Source: Niastella koreensis GR20-10
GTDB lineage: Bacteria; Bacteroidota; Bacteroidia; Chitinophagales; Chitinophagaceae
DNA length: 64,000 nt
Assembly: GCF_000246855.1 (NCBI RefSeq)
Contig: NC_016609.1
Coordinates: forward strand, 1,674,001-1,738,000
Direction: 5' to 3'
The translations under genes were made by a program, and so were the position numbers. Shown in pieces: positions 37,290 through 46,440 of this stretch; the stretch's first letter is position 1; the number at the start of each line of letters is the position of its first letter. The notes beneath the pieces are model-generated. The model made no database searches and had not been told where the DNA came from. It saw only the letters and a list, made by a program, of their open reading frames with translations.

Positions 37290-39152
37290 ATGCATCTTCA
37301 GAAAATCAACGGGGTAACCAAAAAGGTGTTGGCCTCCTCCATGATAGCAGGGCTTGCTGCGCTGTCGTTGGATGGTAAAGCGCAAACAACTTCCCAACCT
37401 TACCAGGGCGTAGTGGGTAAAACCTATGCCGATTCAAAAGAATGGTGGCAGCCGGCGGTGAAAGCGCCAGCCGGTGCTCCTAATATTGTCTGGATCCTGT
37501 TGGACGATGTAGGCTTTGGCGCTTCCAGCGCTTTTGGCGGCCTGATCCCCACGCCTACATTCGATAGTTTGGCCAACCAGGGTTTGCGCTATACCAATTT
37601 TCACACCGCCGCCATTTGCGCGCCAACCCGCGCCGCGTTATTAACCGGCCGCAACCAGCACTATGTACATATGGGCGGATTTGCCCACACGGCATTGTCG
37701 GCCGGATTCCCCGGCTGGGATGGACGCATACCTGCCGATAAAGGGACCGTTGCGGAAGTACTGCGCGAAAGCGGTTATAACACGTTTGCCGTTGGTAAAT
37801 GGGGCGTAACGCCCGATGACGACGCTACTGATGCCGGTCCGTTCGACCGCTGGCCAACCGGTAAAGGGTTCGATCATTTTTATGGTTTCCTGGGTTCGCA
37901 AACCGATCAGTACAAACCCGACCTGGTGGAAGATAACGCGCATATTACGCCCGATGGCAGAAACCTGAATGAGAGCATTACGGATAAAGCCATCAGTTAT
38001 ATTTCAAAACAAAAAACTGCAGCACCCAATAAACCTTTCTTCCTGTATTATGCGCCCGGCGCCACGCATGCACCGCACCAGGTGCCTGCATCCTGGGCCA
38101 ACATTTACAAAGGGAAATTTGACGAAGGCTGGGATGTATATCGTGACAAGGTGATCGCTAACCAGAAAAAGCTGGGCGTGATCCCTGCCAATGCGCAATT
38201 ACCTGCCCGCAACGAATACATAAAAGCCTGGAATACCTTAACCCCTGATCAGAAAAAAGTATATGCCCGTTTTATGGAAGTATACGCGGCGTACCTCACG
38301 TACATCGATGCGCAGGTGGGCCGTATTGTGAATCATCTGAAAGAGATAAAACAACTGGACAATACCTTGTTCTTTGTAATTATTGGCGACAATGGCGCCA
38401 GCAAGGAAGGTACCTTCCAGGGCGTGCTTAACCGGGGACCGCTGAGTGGCAAGGTATCTGATGAAGAACAGTTTAAAAGCAACCTGGAAAAAATTGGTGA
38501 AATTGGTACGCCTTCAGGTTCTAACACCAATTATCCGCTTGGCTGGGCGCAGGCCACCAATACACCATTTAAATTCTGGAAACAGGATGCCAATGCTGAA
38601 GGTGGTACGCACAATCCGTTGATCATTTTTTATCCCAGGGGCATAAAAGATAAAGGCGGCATCAGGAATCAATACGGCCATGTAGTGGACATTCTGCCCA
38701 CCACCCTGGAATTTGCAGGGCTTACCTTGCCAACACAGATCAAAGGCATTAAACAGGATACGCTGCAAGGCACTTCCTTGTATTACTCACTGGATAATGC
38801 AACCGCCGCCAGCCGCCATACCGAACAGTATTATTATATTTTCGGTTCCCGCGCTATTTATAAAGATGGCTGGAAGGCTGCTGCTGCGCATCACCCTGAT
38901 TATATCGACCTGAATCTGTTACCCGGTAAAGATTCCGTTGGCCATAATTTCGACAAAGATGTATGGGAACTGTACAACCTGAATGAAGATTTTAACGAAC
39001 GCACCGACCTGGCTAAGAAATATCCTGAGAAGTTAAAAGAGCTGCAGGGGCTTTTTGATGTAACGGCCAAGAAGTATAATATCTATCCGTTGATCGATTG
39101 GGCAGATGTGTGGGCGAGGAGGGTTCAGGGGGCGAATGCTTCGAAGAAGTAA
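37290..39152 (+). CDS. Arylsulfatase-type sulfatase (S1 family)
   Basis: This 620-residue exported sulfatase has an N-terminal signal region ending DGKAQ. It shows the metal pair LLDDVGFGASS (Asp72, Asp73) and the sulfatase signature CAPTRAALLTGR, whose Cys110 must be converted to formylglycine by a maturase not in this window. Other family marks are FAVGKWGVTPDD (Lys in GKW), FFLYYAPGATHAPHQVP (His), and VIIGDNGASKEG (Asp-Asn). The long middle, with RYMEVYAAYLTYIDAQVGRI-like helices, resembles Pseudomonas AtsA-type arylsulfatases (subfamily call is inference). It releases sulfate from sulfate esters in the periplasm. Last gene of the poly-Cys-leader operon; a bidirectional terminator lies about 96 bases on. 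Confidence 0.93.
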   Translation: MHLQKINGVTKKVLASSMIAGLAALSLDGKAQTTSQPYQGVVGKTYADSKEWWQPAVKAPAGAPNIVWILLDDVGFGASSAFGGLIPTPTFDSLANQGLRYTNFHTAAICAPTRAALLTGRNQHYVHMGGFAHTALSAGFPGWDGRIPADKGTVAEVLRESGYNTFAVGKWGVTPDDDATDAGPFDRWPTGKGFDHFYGFLGSQTDQYKPDLVEDNAHITPDGRNLNESITDKAISYISKQKTAAPNKPFFLYYAPGATHAPHQVPASWANIYKGKFDEGWDVYRDKVIANQKKLGVIPANAQLPARNEYIKAWNTLTPDQKKVYARFMEVYAAYLTYIDAQVGRIVNHLKEIKQLDNTLFFVIIGDNGASKEGTFQGVLNRGPLSGKVSDEEQFKSNLEKIGEIGTPSGSNTNYPLGWAQATNTPFKFWKQDANAEGGTHNPLIIFYPRGIKDKGGIRNQYGHVVDILPTTLEFAGLTLPTQIKGIKQDTLQGTSLYYSLDNATAASRHTEQYYYIFGSRAIYKDGWKAAAAHHPDYIDLNLLPGKDSVGHNFDKDVWELYNLNEDFNERTDLAKKYPEKLKELQGLFDVTAKKYNIYPLIDWADVWARRVQGANASKK

Positions 39153-39208
39153 TGTTGATCAGTTAACTAGTTAACCAGGAAGTTGAGAGGGTTGATAGAG
39201 GGAATACA

Positions 39209-39244
39209 GTTAACAGGTTGACAGGTTTACACGTTGACAGGTAA
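39209..39244. repeat. 8-bp period word array
   Basis: GTTAACAG, GTTGACAG, GTTTACAC, GTTGACAG and a partial GTAA follow one another at exactly 8-base spacing from 39209. Related but looser words (GTTGATCAG, GTTAACTA, GTTGAGAGG) precede it from 39163. Confidence 0.8.
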
Positions 39245-39247
39245 TAC

Positions 39248-39288
39248 AAAAAAGCGCGGCTCACCGGTATTGGGGAGCCGCGCTTTTT
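39248..39288. terminator. Bidirectional terminator between sulfatase and lipase-maturation-factor genes
   Basis: AAAAAGCGCGGCTC (39249-39262) pairs perfectly with GAGCCGCGCTTTTT (39275-39288), giving a T run on both strands. It serves the + strand sulfatase operon and the convergent minus-strand gene. Confidence 0.9.
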
Positions 39289-39298
39289 ATGATTTTCA

Positions 39299-39336
39299 CT
39301 TCGATATTCGACATTCAACATTCGATATTCGACATT
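39299..39336. repeat. Heptamer array ATTCRAY
   Basis: Units CTTCGAT, ATTCGAC, ATTCAAC, ATTCGAT, ATTCGAC and a partial ATT run head to tail at 7-base spacing from 39299. The short minus-strand frame through it reads NVEYRMLNVEYR, which is translated repeat rather than a gene. Confidence 0.85.
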
Positions 39337-39386
39337 TTGTATTGACTTCTTCATTTCTCTGTATTCCATTATCACATTATCACATT

Positions 39387-40913
39387 CTATTTAAGCCAGT
39401 TTTCACTTCTTAGATAGTTCAGTAAACGCGGATCACCAACTGAAAGCGGTGGTAACCAAACCGCGATTTGTTCGCGCGTCCACCAGTTGTGTTGTGCATT
39501 GCCGGGTTGGGCAAAGCGGTAGCGATACAGAATGGCCCGGATGTACTTAGGTGGTTGTTTGGGAAAGGGGTTCTGTTTGAACAAACTGGTTGCTATGGGA
39601 TCGTTGTGCAACAATTTATATACAAGATGTAAGGTCCAGGGATAGTCATCGGCTGAAGACATGGAGGCGAACCACATTTGCCAGTCGAGCCGTAACTGGT
39701 AAGGCGCTATCTGCGGCGGGCGCCGGTTGAGGAGCACTGGTAATCCCCGGTACAGATAAGGTTGCCAGTGTGCGTTGTTGGTGGAGTCGTTATCTGCGGT
39801 TCCTTCAAACACTACATTCATCCGTTCCTGTCCTACAGAGCCAAAGGCGCCATAGGTATTCACCAGTTCAAAGGGGTCGAAGGAGCCGTTCATGACCTGT
39901 CTGGGGGAGAAAAGATTTGCGATAGGCTGAATGCTGAGCAGGCCAACGATCACCGTTACTACCCAGGCGGTTGTTTGCATGGGTTTGGAATAGGCTGCAT
40001 TTTCGCGGGCTGCATCGGCTTTTCGCACCAGGCGTTTGGGAAGCAGTTTTGCCCAACAACCATCGTCGAAACAGGCCAGCGCCGGAATAATAGAGAGCCA
40101 GTTTAAGAAGGACAGGTTTCCACTGACAATCAACGTAACCTGCAATAAGATCATTATCACACCTGCTATGTGCCGCGCCAGGCGGGGGCCGAACGCAAAA
40201 AGCGGCGCTGCCAGTTCTGCCAGCCAGTTGAACCAAACACCGGCCCTTAAAACGGCACGAGGTAGAAAATGGAACCAGCGGCTGAGCGGACCGGGAATTG
40301 GTTGCGTTTCGAAATGATAATACAGCGCTGTGCTGTTGCGCCATACTACATCACCCCGCAGTTTTATCAGTCCGGCCCCCAGCATTAACCGGCAAATCAG
40401 CCAGCGGAACAAGATGATAATGGGAAACGGCGGCGCCCGGCGGGGAAAGGGCCGCATCTCCAGCAGGGGACAAAGAAAGATGGCCAGAAATCCTGTTTCA
40501 CACAGTTGAATCTCCCAGCCATAGCCATACCATTCCTGTCCAATATGCACCAGTGACAAATACAACACCCACAGCAAAGCCATAATAAGGGCATTGGCAT
40601 ATCCTGCCGCCACCAGGCAGGATAAGATAAACCCCACCCACGAAACGGTTACCAGGGCGCTATCAGCATGCCAGAACCAGAAAAGGGAAGGCAAACGCAT
40701 AAACGAGGAACCGGTTCCGCCCAGCATTTGATTGATGTTCTTTATATATAAACTTACCGGAGTAAGGCCATGTGAGCCAATAAGGGGCAGTACTTCATTA
40801 ATGGCCACCAGGAAGGCGACAGCATAAATGGCGCCCAGCAAACGAAGGATCATAAAGCGGGTGAGCCAGTAAGAAGGGGCAGCAGGTTGTTCAATGTCTG
40901 TTTCGTTGTTCAT
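39387..40913 (-). CDS. Lipase maturation factor family membrane protein
   Basis: The start at 40913 (508 residues, MNNETDIEQPAAPSYWLTRF) is taken rather than an upstream in-frame one because the family begins shortly before the first membrane segment. Several membrane helices lie between residues 20 and 330 (for example MILRLLGAIYAVAFLVAI, LVTVSWVGFILSCLVAAGYANALIMALLW). Characteristic motifs are SLFWFWHADSAL, LMLGAGLIKLRGDVVWRN, HFETQPIPGPLSRWFH, and the late LRLDWQMWFASMSS and RYRFAQPGNAQHNWW. The animal relative LMF1 assists lipase folding in the ER; the bacterial role is unknown. It is convergent with the sulfatase operon and shares its terminator. Confidence 0.9.
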   Translation of the reverse strand: MNNETDIEQPAAPSYWLTRFMILRLLGAIYAVAFLVAINEVLPLIGSHGLTPVSLYIKNINQMLGGTGSSFMRLPSLFWFWHADSALVTVSWVGFILSCLVAAGYANALIMALLWVLYLSLVHIGQEWYGYGWEIQLCETGFLAIFLCPLLEMRPFPRRAPPFPIIILFRWLICRLMLGAGLIKLRGDVVWRNSTALYYHFETQPIPGPLSRWFHFLPRAVLRAGVWFNWLAELAAPLFAFGPRLARHIAGVIMILLQVTLIVSGNLSFLNWLSIIPALACFDDGCWAKLLPKRLVRKADAARENAAYSKPMQTTAWVVTVIVGLLSIQPIANLFSPRQVMNGSFDPFELVNTYGAFGSVGQERMNVVFEGTADNDSTNNAHWQPYLYRGLPVLLNRRPPQIAPYQLRLDWQMWFASMSSADDYPWTLHLVYKLLHNDPIATSLFKQNPFPKQPPKYIRAILYRYRFAQPGNAQHNWWTREQIAVWLPPLSVGDPRLLNYLRSENWLK

Positions 40914-41040
40914 ATACAACAATTTGGAGGGAGCCAGGTGCTTACACCGCTGCAAACGCGGTGCCTGCTAAATTACGGGATATTATTGCTGCACAACCTT
41001 TTATCAGGCGGTATGACACCTCTTGTTTTACGCTGCGTTG

Positions 41041-41457
41041 CTATTTCTCGTGAGTCGCTCCAGCCTCATAGTCGTGATAATGACTTTTAATTACTTCGTA
41101 TGCTGTATAATTAAAAATTCTTCCTTTTTCAATACCTGCTCTATTTCTACAGGTTTTTGAATACCCGTAATTATTCTTATAAAACCTACCAGTGAATTTA
41201 ATGATATCATAGCTTTTACCTAAAGTATCGGGTAATAATTGATTCGGATTGGAAGATTCTATTACAATGAGATGTTCAAATAATCTGTCACTTACGTTGT
41301 TGAATTTTACAACATCTGATAATTTCACCCAATTACTACATTCTCCGGATCCTCCAAAGTTTTGAAGCTGAATAGTCTGAATCTCTTCCTCTAATTCATT
41401 TGAATTAGAAGAGCAGGAATACAGGAAGAAGATGCAAATAGTTATTAGTAATTTCAT
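41041..41457 (-). CDS. Small putative lipoprotein of unknown function
   Basis: The 138-residue product begins with a lipoprotein signal, MKLLITICIFFLYSCSSN (Cys at 15), and then has an acidic linker (NELEEEIQTI). The mature domain contains ECSNWVKLSDVVKFNN, FEHLIVIESSNP and FTGRFYKNNYGYSKTCRNRAG; the two Cys residues may form a disulfide. I do not recognise a family. AT-rich and isolated. Confidence 0.6.
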   Translation of the reverse strand: MKLLITICIFFLYSCSSNSNELEEEIQTIQLQNFGGSGECSNWVKLSDVVKFNNVSDRLFEHLIVIESSNPNQLLPDTLGKSYDIIKFTGRFYKNNYGYSKTCRNRAGIEKGRIFNYTAYEVIKSHYHDYEAGATHEK

Positions 41458-41884
41458 AAGGGTTATAAAAGTAGCGTATAACGATTGTATTGCCGTTATT
41501 TATGGGCTCTACTTTGGGGGGAATGGGACCGTACAATTGCCGCGCAGGGGTGTACTGCTTGCAGCTTACAGCTTGTGGCTTGCAGCTGTGTTTAGGGGGT
41601 ATAAAAGAAAAAAGTCCTCTGTAGAAACAGACGACCTCTAACGATTGCTTGCCATATGAAAAAAAGGTAAAATCTAAGTTGTGGGGAGCTACTCTCTATT
41701 CTTTCTCTTCTTTTACCGTTTCGCTCCGTTGATGATGTAAAAGTAAAGCACACCGGCTCCGGATAAAAATCAACAAAAGCCCTGTTTTATGATGCCAAAC
41801 GGCCGCTGAAAATTGTGAGCCCCCGTCCAGACTGCGTTTCATGAGATTTTGTATATAATCGCCAGGGTGAAAAGTGGTGATTTT
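41458..41884. other. 427-base gap with one heptamer array, no gene
   Basis: Apart from the GCTTRCA array at 41557-41590 I see no ORF of coding quality, no consensus promoter and no clear terminator. A 69-codon + strand frame (41432-41641) runs through the array and is not gene-like. Confidence 0.5.
41557..41590. repeat. Heptamer array GCTTRCA
   Basis: GCTTGCA, GCTTACA, GCTTGTG, GCTTGCA and a partial GCTGTG lie head to tail at 7-base spacing. Confidence 0.85.
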
Positions 41885-42163
41885 TTATTTTTTAAAACTG
41901 TTCCAGACTTTTGTAAAAATTGTAAAACCTACAATCCCCATACATGCAGCAAATAATATGTCGAATAATAGCTTCCAGTAAAAAGTCTCAGTCGGGATTG
42001 GTGGGGGAACGACAACCTCGCCATATGCAAAACGGCGAAAATAGGTTAGCGGAAAACCCATCGTGTCTTCACCATCGACTGCACCTTCAAATTTTGCAGT
42101 GCTGTAGTTCAAAATAATAAAGATCAAAAAGGTAAGTACAAGAATAATTAATAATTTCCTCAT
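41885..42163 (-). CDS. Small putative two-helix membrane protein
   Basis: This is a 92-residue protein with two hydrophobic segments, LLIILVLTFLIFIILNY near the N-terminus and LLFDILFAACMGIVGFTIF near the C-terminus. The loop between has about 45 residues (DGEDTMGFPLTYFRRFAYGEVVVPPPIP). No known family. Divergent from the next gene, separated by 100 bases. Short and isolated, so moderately certain as a gene. Confidence 0.5.
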   Translation of the reverse strand: MRKLLIILVLTFLIFIILNYSTAKFEGAVDGEDTMGFPLTYFRRFAYGEVVVPPPIPTETFYWKLLFDILFAACMGIVGFTIFTKVWNSFKK

Positions 42164-42263
42164 ATGATGGATGTCATATTCATTTGGTTAGGGAGGTTAT
42201 AGATTGTACCATAAAGATTGCTTAAAATTGGTTAATTTACAAGTACCCTTACCTGACTGAACT

Positions 42264-43067
42264 ATGAAAATGAACTACTTAATCAAATACCTCCTTTTAC
42301 TTATACCTGCCTTTTTTTATTCAAAGGCCTTTACCCAGTCAAAGGACCTGGTGGAGAAGGAAAATGAACTGATTGCGCTGAATTCAAAAATTGATTACAA
42401 GCTTAGGCTGGCACTAAGCAAAGGGTATGACAGCACCAGTTATAACAGTGTGGATCATAATGTAGCAGTGTTTGAGCAGGCGTTCACCCATCTTATTACA
42501 AGTGATCCTAATACAATTGACTATCCATTCAACAAACTACGGGACAGCAGTATTTGCGTTGTAACTACGGCTGCAGATGGTAAAATGCGGGTATATAACC
42601 TGAATTCCTGGCAATTACTGACTCAGATCTATCAATGGAAGGAAAAAGGGAAAGTGTATACGAAAGTTACTAGGAATCAAAAAGACAGCATATTGCTTTG
42701 CCGTGAGATCTATGCCATTCCGGTTAATGGAAAGCGATATTATTTACCCGTTACTTCCACTATCATTTGGCCATCGCACGCCATGCAGTCCGTGGCTGCA
42801 TGGCGTATCAATGGGAATAGCCTGGAACCGGTCACACTGTTTAAGAACAAATCGAAAAAGCAGGACCATATAGAGGTTCCATTCAGCTTTTATAATTTTG
42901 CACCGAAAATAAAGGACTCCTTACTCGCCTTCATTTCATACGACAACCTGCAGAAGAAGGTCTATATCCCTTGTGTGAACGAAAAAGGGTTGTTTACACA
43001 ACGTTATTTTATTTATGAAGTGAAAGACGGTTGCCTGGAGCTTACCCAAACAGGCCCTCATCCTTAG
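42264..43067 (+). CDS. Exported protein of unknown function
   Basis: This 267-residue protein has a signal peptide (YLLLLIPAFFYSKAFTQ) and a soluble mature part. Visible segments are HNVAVFEQAFTHLITSDPNTIDYPF, VVTTAADGKMRVYNLNSWQLL and YYLPVTSTIIWPSHAMQSVAAW; the first two give it a sense of a sensor or domain with alternating strands, but I recognise no family. Its stop abuts the stop of the convergent VOC gene (no bases between). Confidence 0.7.
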   Translation: MKMNYLIKYLLLLIPAFFYSKAFTQSKDLVEKENELIALNSKIDYKLRLALSKGYDSTSYNSVDHNVAVFEQAFTHLITSDPNTIDYPFNKLRDSSICVVTTAADGKMRVYNLNSWQLLTQIYQWKEKGKVYTKVTRNQKDSILLCREIYAIPVNGKRYYLPVTSTIIWPSHAMQSVAAWRINGNSLEPVTLFKNKSKKQDHIEVPFSFYNFAPKIKDSLLAFISYDNLQKKVYIPCVNEKGLFTQRYFIYEVKDGCLELTQTGPHP

Positions 43068-43985
43068 TTATTTCCCTGCATACGCTTCCTGTATTTGGGC
43101 TACGTTGATCTTCTTCATGGGCATAAAGGTCTTTGTTACCCGGGTTACCTGTTCCTGCGTGCCTTTGCTCATCATTTCCTGCATATCGGCGGAGGTGATC
43201 TGCCACGATACGCCATACTTGTCTTTACACCAGCCACACTGCTCGGCCTGTGGTACGGCGGAGATCTTTTCCCAGAAATAATCTATTTCAGCCTGGTCTT
43301 TACAGCTTACCAAAAACGAGATGGCCTCGTTGAAATTGAAATTATGGTTGTGGGCGCTGTCCATGGCGGCAAACCAGCTGCCTTCCAGCATAAAATCTGC
43401 AAACAGCACAGAGCCTTCCTTGTCTGGTTCCATTCCTTTTGGTCGCAGACGCAGGTTGCCCAGCTTGCTGTTTTTAAATACAGATAAATAGTAATTGATC
43501 GCTTCTTCTGCTTTGCCACAATTCTCTTTTACAAATAACATGGAAGGGATGATGGCCGGCCTTGGTTCGCCCTCCGGATTGGTAAGCATCAGTTGCCAGG
43601 ATACGCCGTATTTATCCTTTACCCAGCCAAAGCGTTTGCTGAAAGGGTATTCGTTAAGCGGCATGAGCGCTGTACCGCCGTCGATCAGTTTATTCCATAT
43701 TTCATCTAATTTCTCCCTGGCTGCCTGTTCGGAGGAACCAAATAACAATGGATCGAAATTTACGATGAATGAAATCGAAGGATTGATGGTGAAATAAGGC
43801 CCGGCGCTGATGGCCATAAATTTATAGTTCCATAATTCAAACCCAAGAATATCACAATCGCCGGAAGGTGTATTTTTCAGCACACTGGAATGTGTGATTT
43901 TTGATTCCGGAAAAACAGAAGTATAAAAATGTGCGGCTTCTTTGGCTTCTTTATTGAACCATAAATGCGGAATGATCTTTTGCAT
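43068..43985 (-). CDS. Tandem VOC-superfamily (PhnB/3-demethylubiquinone methyltransferase-like) protein
   Basis: The ATG at 43985 (305 residues, MQKIIPHLWFNKEAKEAAHFY) is chosen as the normal family start. Two PhnB-like VOC domains follow: residues about 1-150 (HLWFNKEAKEAAHFYTSVF, KRFGWVKDKYGVSWQLML) and about 150-285 (MLFVKENCGKAEEAINYYLSVF, CGWCKDKYGVSWQIT). Each has the paired DKYGVSWQ signature. Such proteins are cytosolic, of mostly unknown substrate. The C-terminal 20 residues (VTKTFMPMKKINVAQIQEAYAGK) are a common tail in the family. Confidence 0.88.
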   Translation of the reverse strand: MQKIIPHLWFNKEAKEAAHFYTSVFPESKITHSSVLKNTPSGDCDILGFELWNYKFMAISAGPYFTINPSISFIVNFDPLLFGSSEQAAREKLDEIWNKLIDGGTALMPLNEYPFSKRFGWVKDKYGVSWQLMLTNPEGEPRPAIIPSMLFVKENCGKAEEAINYYLSVFKNSKLGNLRLRPKGMEPDKEGSVLFADFMLEGSWFAAMDSAHNHNFNFNEAISFLVSCKDQAEIDYFWEKISAVPQAEQCGWCKDKYGVSWQITSADMQEMMSKGTQEQVTRVTKTFMPMKKINVAQIQEAYAGK

Positions 43986-44079
43986 GGCATTCGTTTTAGT
44001 GTTACAAATCTCGGAAACAAAACCATGCGGCCTGCGGTGTGGATGCGACATTCATGGGGTTAAAAACGACTCTTACCGG

Positions 44080-46395
44080 TCATTTCGGCCGCAATGTTAT
44101 TAATTCATTTTTTGTTGTGTTAAATGAAAGCGGGTTGCCGGAAAGCAGGGCGGGTTTTTTGCCTTTAACTATCAATTGTACCGTTTTACCCGGCCATGGG
44201 TTTTCTATAACACAGGTGCGGCCTTTTTCGCTCAGGATGGTCACCGATTCAATGCGCCCTTTTTGCAGGCTGCTGCTGACCACAAACGCGCCATAGGCGC
44301 GCAGTTTCTTAAAGCGGGCGTCCTTTTTATGGTTCCAGTTGGGAAAAATGCGGATTACTCCTTCATAACTTTGCAGCAACATTTCATTGATGGTCATAGG
44401 TACAGCCGAGAGTGTTTCTATACCGCCGCCGCCCTGGGTGATCCAGCCGTTTGGCAGCGATTGCAGCGCAATCCGGTCTTTCAATTGTTGCAAAATAGTA
44501 TCGGGGTTATAGCCAACACGAACTGCACCGGGAAAACAGGTTTCAAAACCATTGTTCAGTGTATTGCCCCATTCGCCCGGATGTTGCATGTGATCTTTCC
44601 AATGCGCCACATCATTCAGCAGGATGGCATTGAATGCCGGGTCTGTAACCGGTCCGCAAACACCGCCGGGAAGTATAAGCCCGTGAATTGATACTCTCGA
44701 CAAGCCTGTTGGCTGGCCAAGCCGCTCATTGGGACTACGCTCCACACTTTGCAGGCTTGTGCGGTCGCCATTTTTACCAACCGGGAAAGCGCTTAGATGA
44801 CTAACAATATGCTGCCATTTTTCCTGCCTGGCGCCATCCTTTTTTAAAAACGAGCTTACTTCTATGATGCCTTTGAATAACATTTTTACCAAACCCAGGG
44901 ACAGGGTAGAGTTGAAATCGCCCAACTGCTGACGCCACTGGCCTTTATTACGCAGGTTAGGCATTACTTCGCCATAATGGTCCATATAAATAACGTAACG
45001 GCCATTCTCCCACTTCAGGTAATCTGACCAAAAATCAGCACAGGCTAACAGGTAAGGATAAATACGGGCAGCATAACCGGCATCGTACGTGCTGTAAAAA
45101 CGCATCAACATATTGGCCGCTCCAAATACGGCGTTTATTTTTTGCCCCAGAAATTTATAACCGCTGTCAATCATATTTTCGGTAGTGCCGTACCGCAACA
45201 ACATTTCATCGGGCGTAAGCGGCCAGCGGGTGGTGCACAAACCCTTGGGGCCAATACCCACCGGGTAATAGATGCCTTTTACCTGCAGCAGTTCCCGGGC
45301 ATGCTGGTAGCCTTTATTCATATAATCCAGTAATGGTTGATCGTAATTATCGGTGAGATCGATATAATTTGAAGAATAGGCTGCCCAATAGGGCGCCTGG
45401 TAATTATAGTTAAGGTGGTAATCGCCACCCCAGGCGGTGGAATCTTTTGTTATAAACGGACCCCATATGCCAGGTGCGAATTTATTGCCCCGTGACGTGC
45501 AGGCGAATAGATACTGCGAAGCATAGTAATACTTTTCTATAACCGGATCATCTACCTGTACTTCCGATCTTTCCCAAAACGCCCGCCACCATTGTTCGTG
45601 GGCGTTATACATGTTTTGAACACCATCGGGCGTTAATGACGCTGCCTGCTGAATGGCGCCTTCCAGCCAGTCCTTCCGGTCATTGTTGGTATAAACAGTA
45701 ACCGTGATGATTGTTTTCCTGCCGGGGACTACGGTTATTGTTTTTTCGTTTGAACCGTTGTTACCCTGGATATGCATAGCCAATGCAACATGACAGGGCC
45801 ATTCCAGTAAGGGCGTGTTCTCAAAAGAACGGGTGACCCAAACTACACTCCCTGTTTTCCCATTACTGTTTATCGAGGTATTGCCTTCGGCTGCCCATAA
45901 CCTGGGGTGCAGGGTGAGGGATTTATTAGTGCTGATTTCAATAACAACTGTATTGTTTGTAGCGGCTACCCAGCTATTGACCGTTACCTGCAGCGCCTCT
46001 TTTTTAAAGACGGCATGAATAAGGGCTTTATCCAATAACTGTTCTGCATTATAATCCGCTCCCTTCAATGCAGGTATAGAAAGGTCCAGGCCGCCTGGTA
46101 AAGCAATTCCGCCGCCGGGATACACGGGGTAGGCCCGCCAGAAATCGTTCTTCCCAAAATATAATTGCAGGTTGCCGGGATCGCCACCAAAGGTTAATCC
46201 AAGATCTCCGTTTCCTGCAAGTGGTGCATCGGGTGTTTTGGCAGTTGGTACGTTTGCAGGCGGTTTGGTAAACACCGTTTTATAACGGCTGGCATATACT
46301 GGCTGGGCCGCCGTGTTTTGGGTGATAGATAACAGGATGATACAAAATACCGGGTAGATGCCTTTCAACGTAAATTTTATTCTAAAATAAGTCAT
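44080..46395 (-). CDS. GH95-like glycoside hydrolase
   Basis: This is a 771-residue secreted protein (signal peptide ending QNTAAQ). The N-terminal half is a beta-sandwich typical of GH95/GH65-related enzymes (APLAGNGDLGLTFGGDPGNLQLYFGKNDFWR). The (alpha/alpha)6 part contains WGGDYHLNYNYQAPYWAAYSSN, GDFNSTLSLGLVKML and, near the C-terminus, GGGGIETLSAVPMTINEMLLQSYEGVIRIFPNW, a segment shared with GH95 alpha-fucosidases. GH95 enzymes remove alpha-L-fucose or alpha-L-galactose; this member is divergent and the specificity is not readable. It stands alone, without a SusCD pair beside it, and is preceded on its own strand by a decayed SBBP gene. Confidence 0.7.
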   Translation of the reverse strand: MTYFRIKFTLKGIYPVFCIILLSITQNTAAQPVYASRYKTVFTKPPANVPTAKTPDAPLAGNGDLGLTFGGDPGNLQLYFGKNDFWRAYPVYPGGGIALPGGLDLSIPALKGADYNAEQLLDKALIHAVFKKEALQVTVNSWVAATNNTVVIEISTNKSLTLHPRLWAAEGNTSINSNGKTGSVVWVTRSFENTPLLEWPCHVALAMHIQGNNGSNEKTITVVPGRKTIITVTVYTNNDRKDWLEGAIQQAASLTPDGVQNMYNAHEQWWRAFWERSEVQVDDPVIEKYYYASQYLFACTSRGNKFAPGIWGPFITKDSTAWGGDYHLNYNYQAPYWAAYSSNYIDLTDNYDQPLLDYMNKGYQHARELLQVKGIYYPVGIGPKGLCTTRWPLTPDEMLLRYGTTENMIDSGYKFLGQKINAVFGAANMLMRFYSTYDAGYAARIYPYLLACADFWSDYLKWENGRYVIYMDHYGEVMPNLRNKGQWRQQLGDFNSTLSLGLVKMLFKGIIEVSSFLKKDGARQEKWQHIVSHLSAFPVGKNGDRTSLQSVERSPNERLGQPTGLSRVSIHGLILPGGVCGPVTDPAFNAILLNDVAHWKDHMQHPGEWGNTLNNGFETCFPGAVRVGYNPDTILQQLKDRIALQSLPNGWITQGGGGIETLSAVPMTINEMLLQSYEGVIRIFPNWNHKKDARFKKLRAYGAFVVSSSLQKGRIESVTILSEKGRTCVIENPWPGKTVQLIVKGKKPALLSGNPLSFNTTKNELITLRPK

Positions 46396-46440
46396 CGGTG
46401 CTTTGCCATCCTATTATCTATCGGCAAAAAAGTAAGCCGG

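Noticed and set aside
39163-39375. Minus-strand 70-codon ORF reading NVEYRMLNVEYR
   Set aside because: It is the translation of a heptamer DNA array, with no family likeness and no start context.
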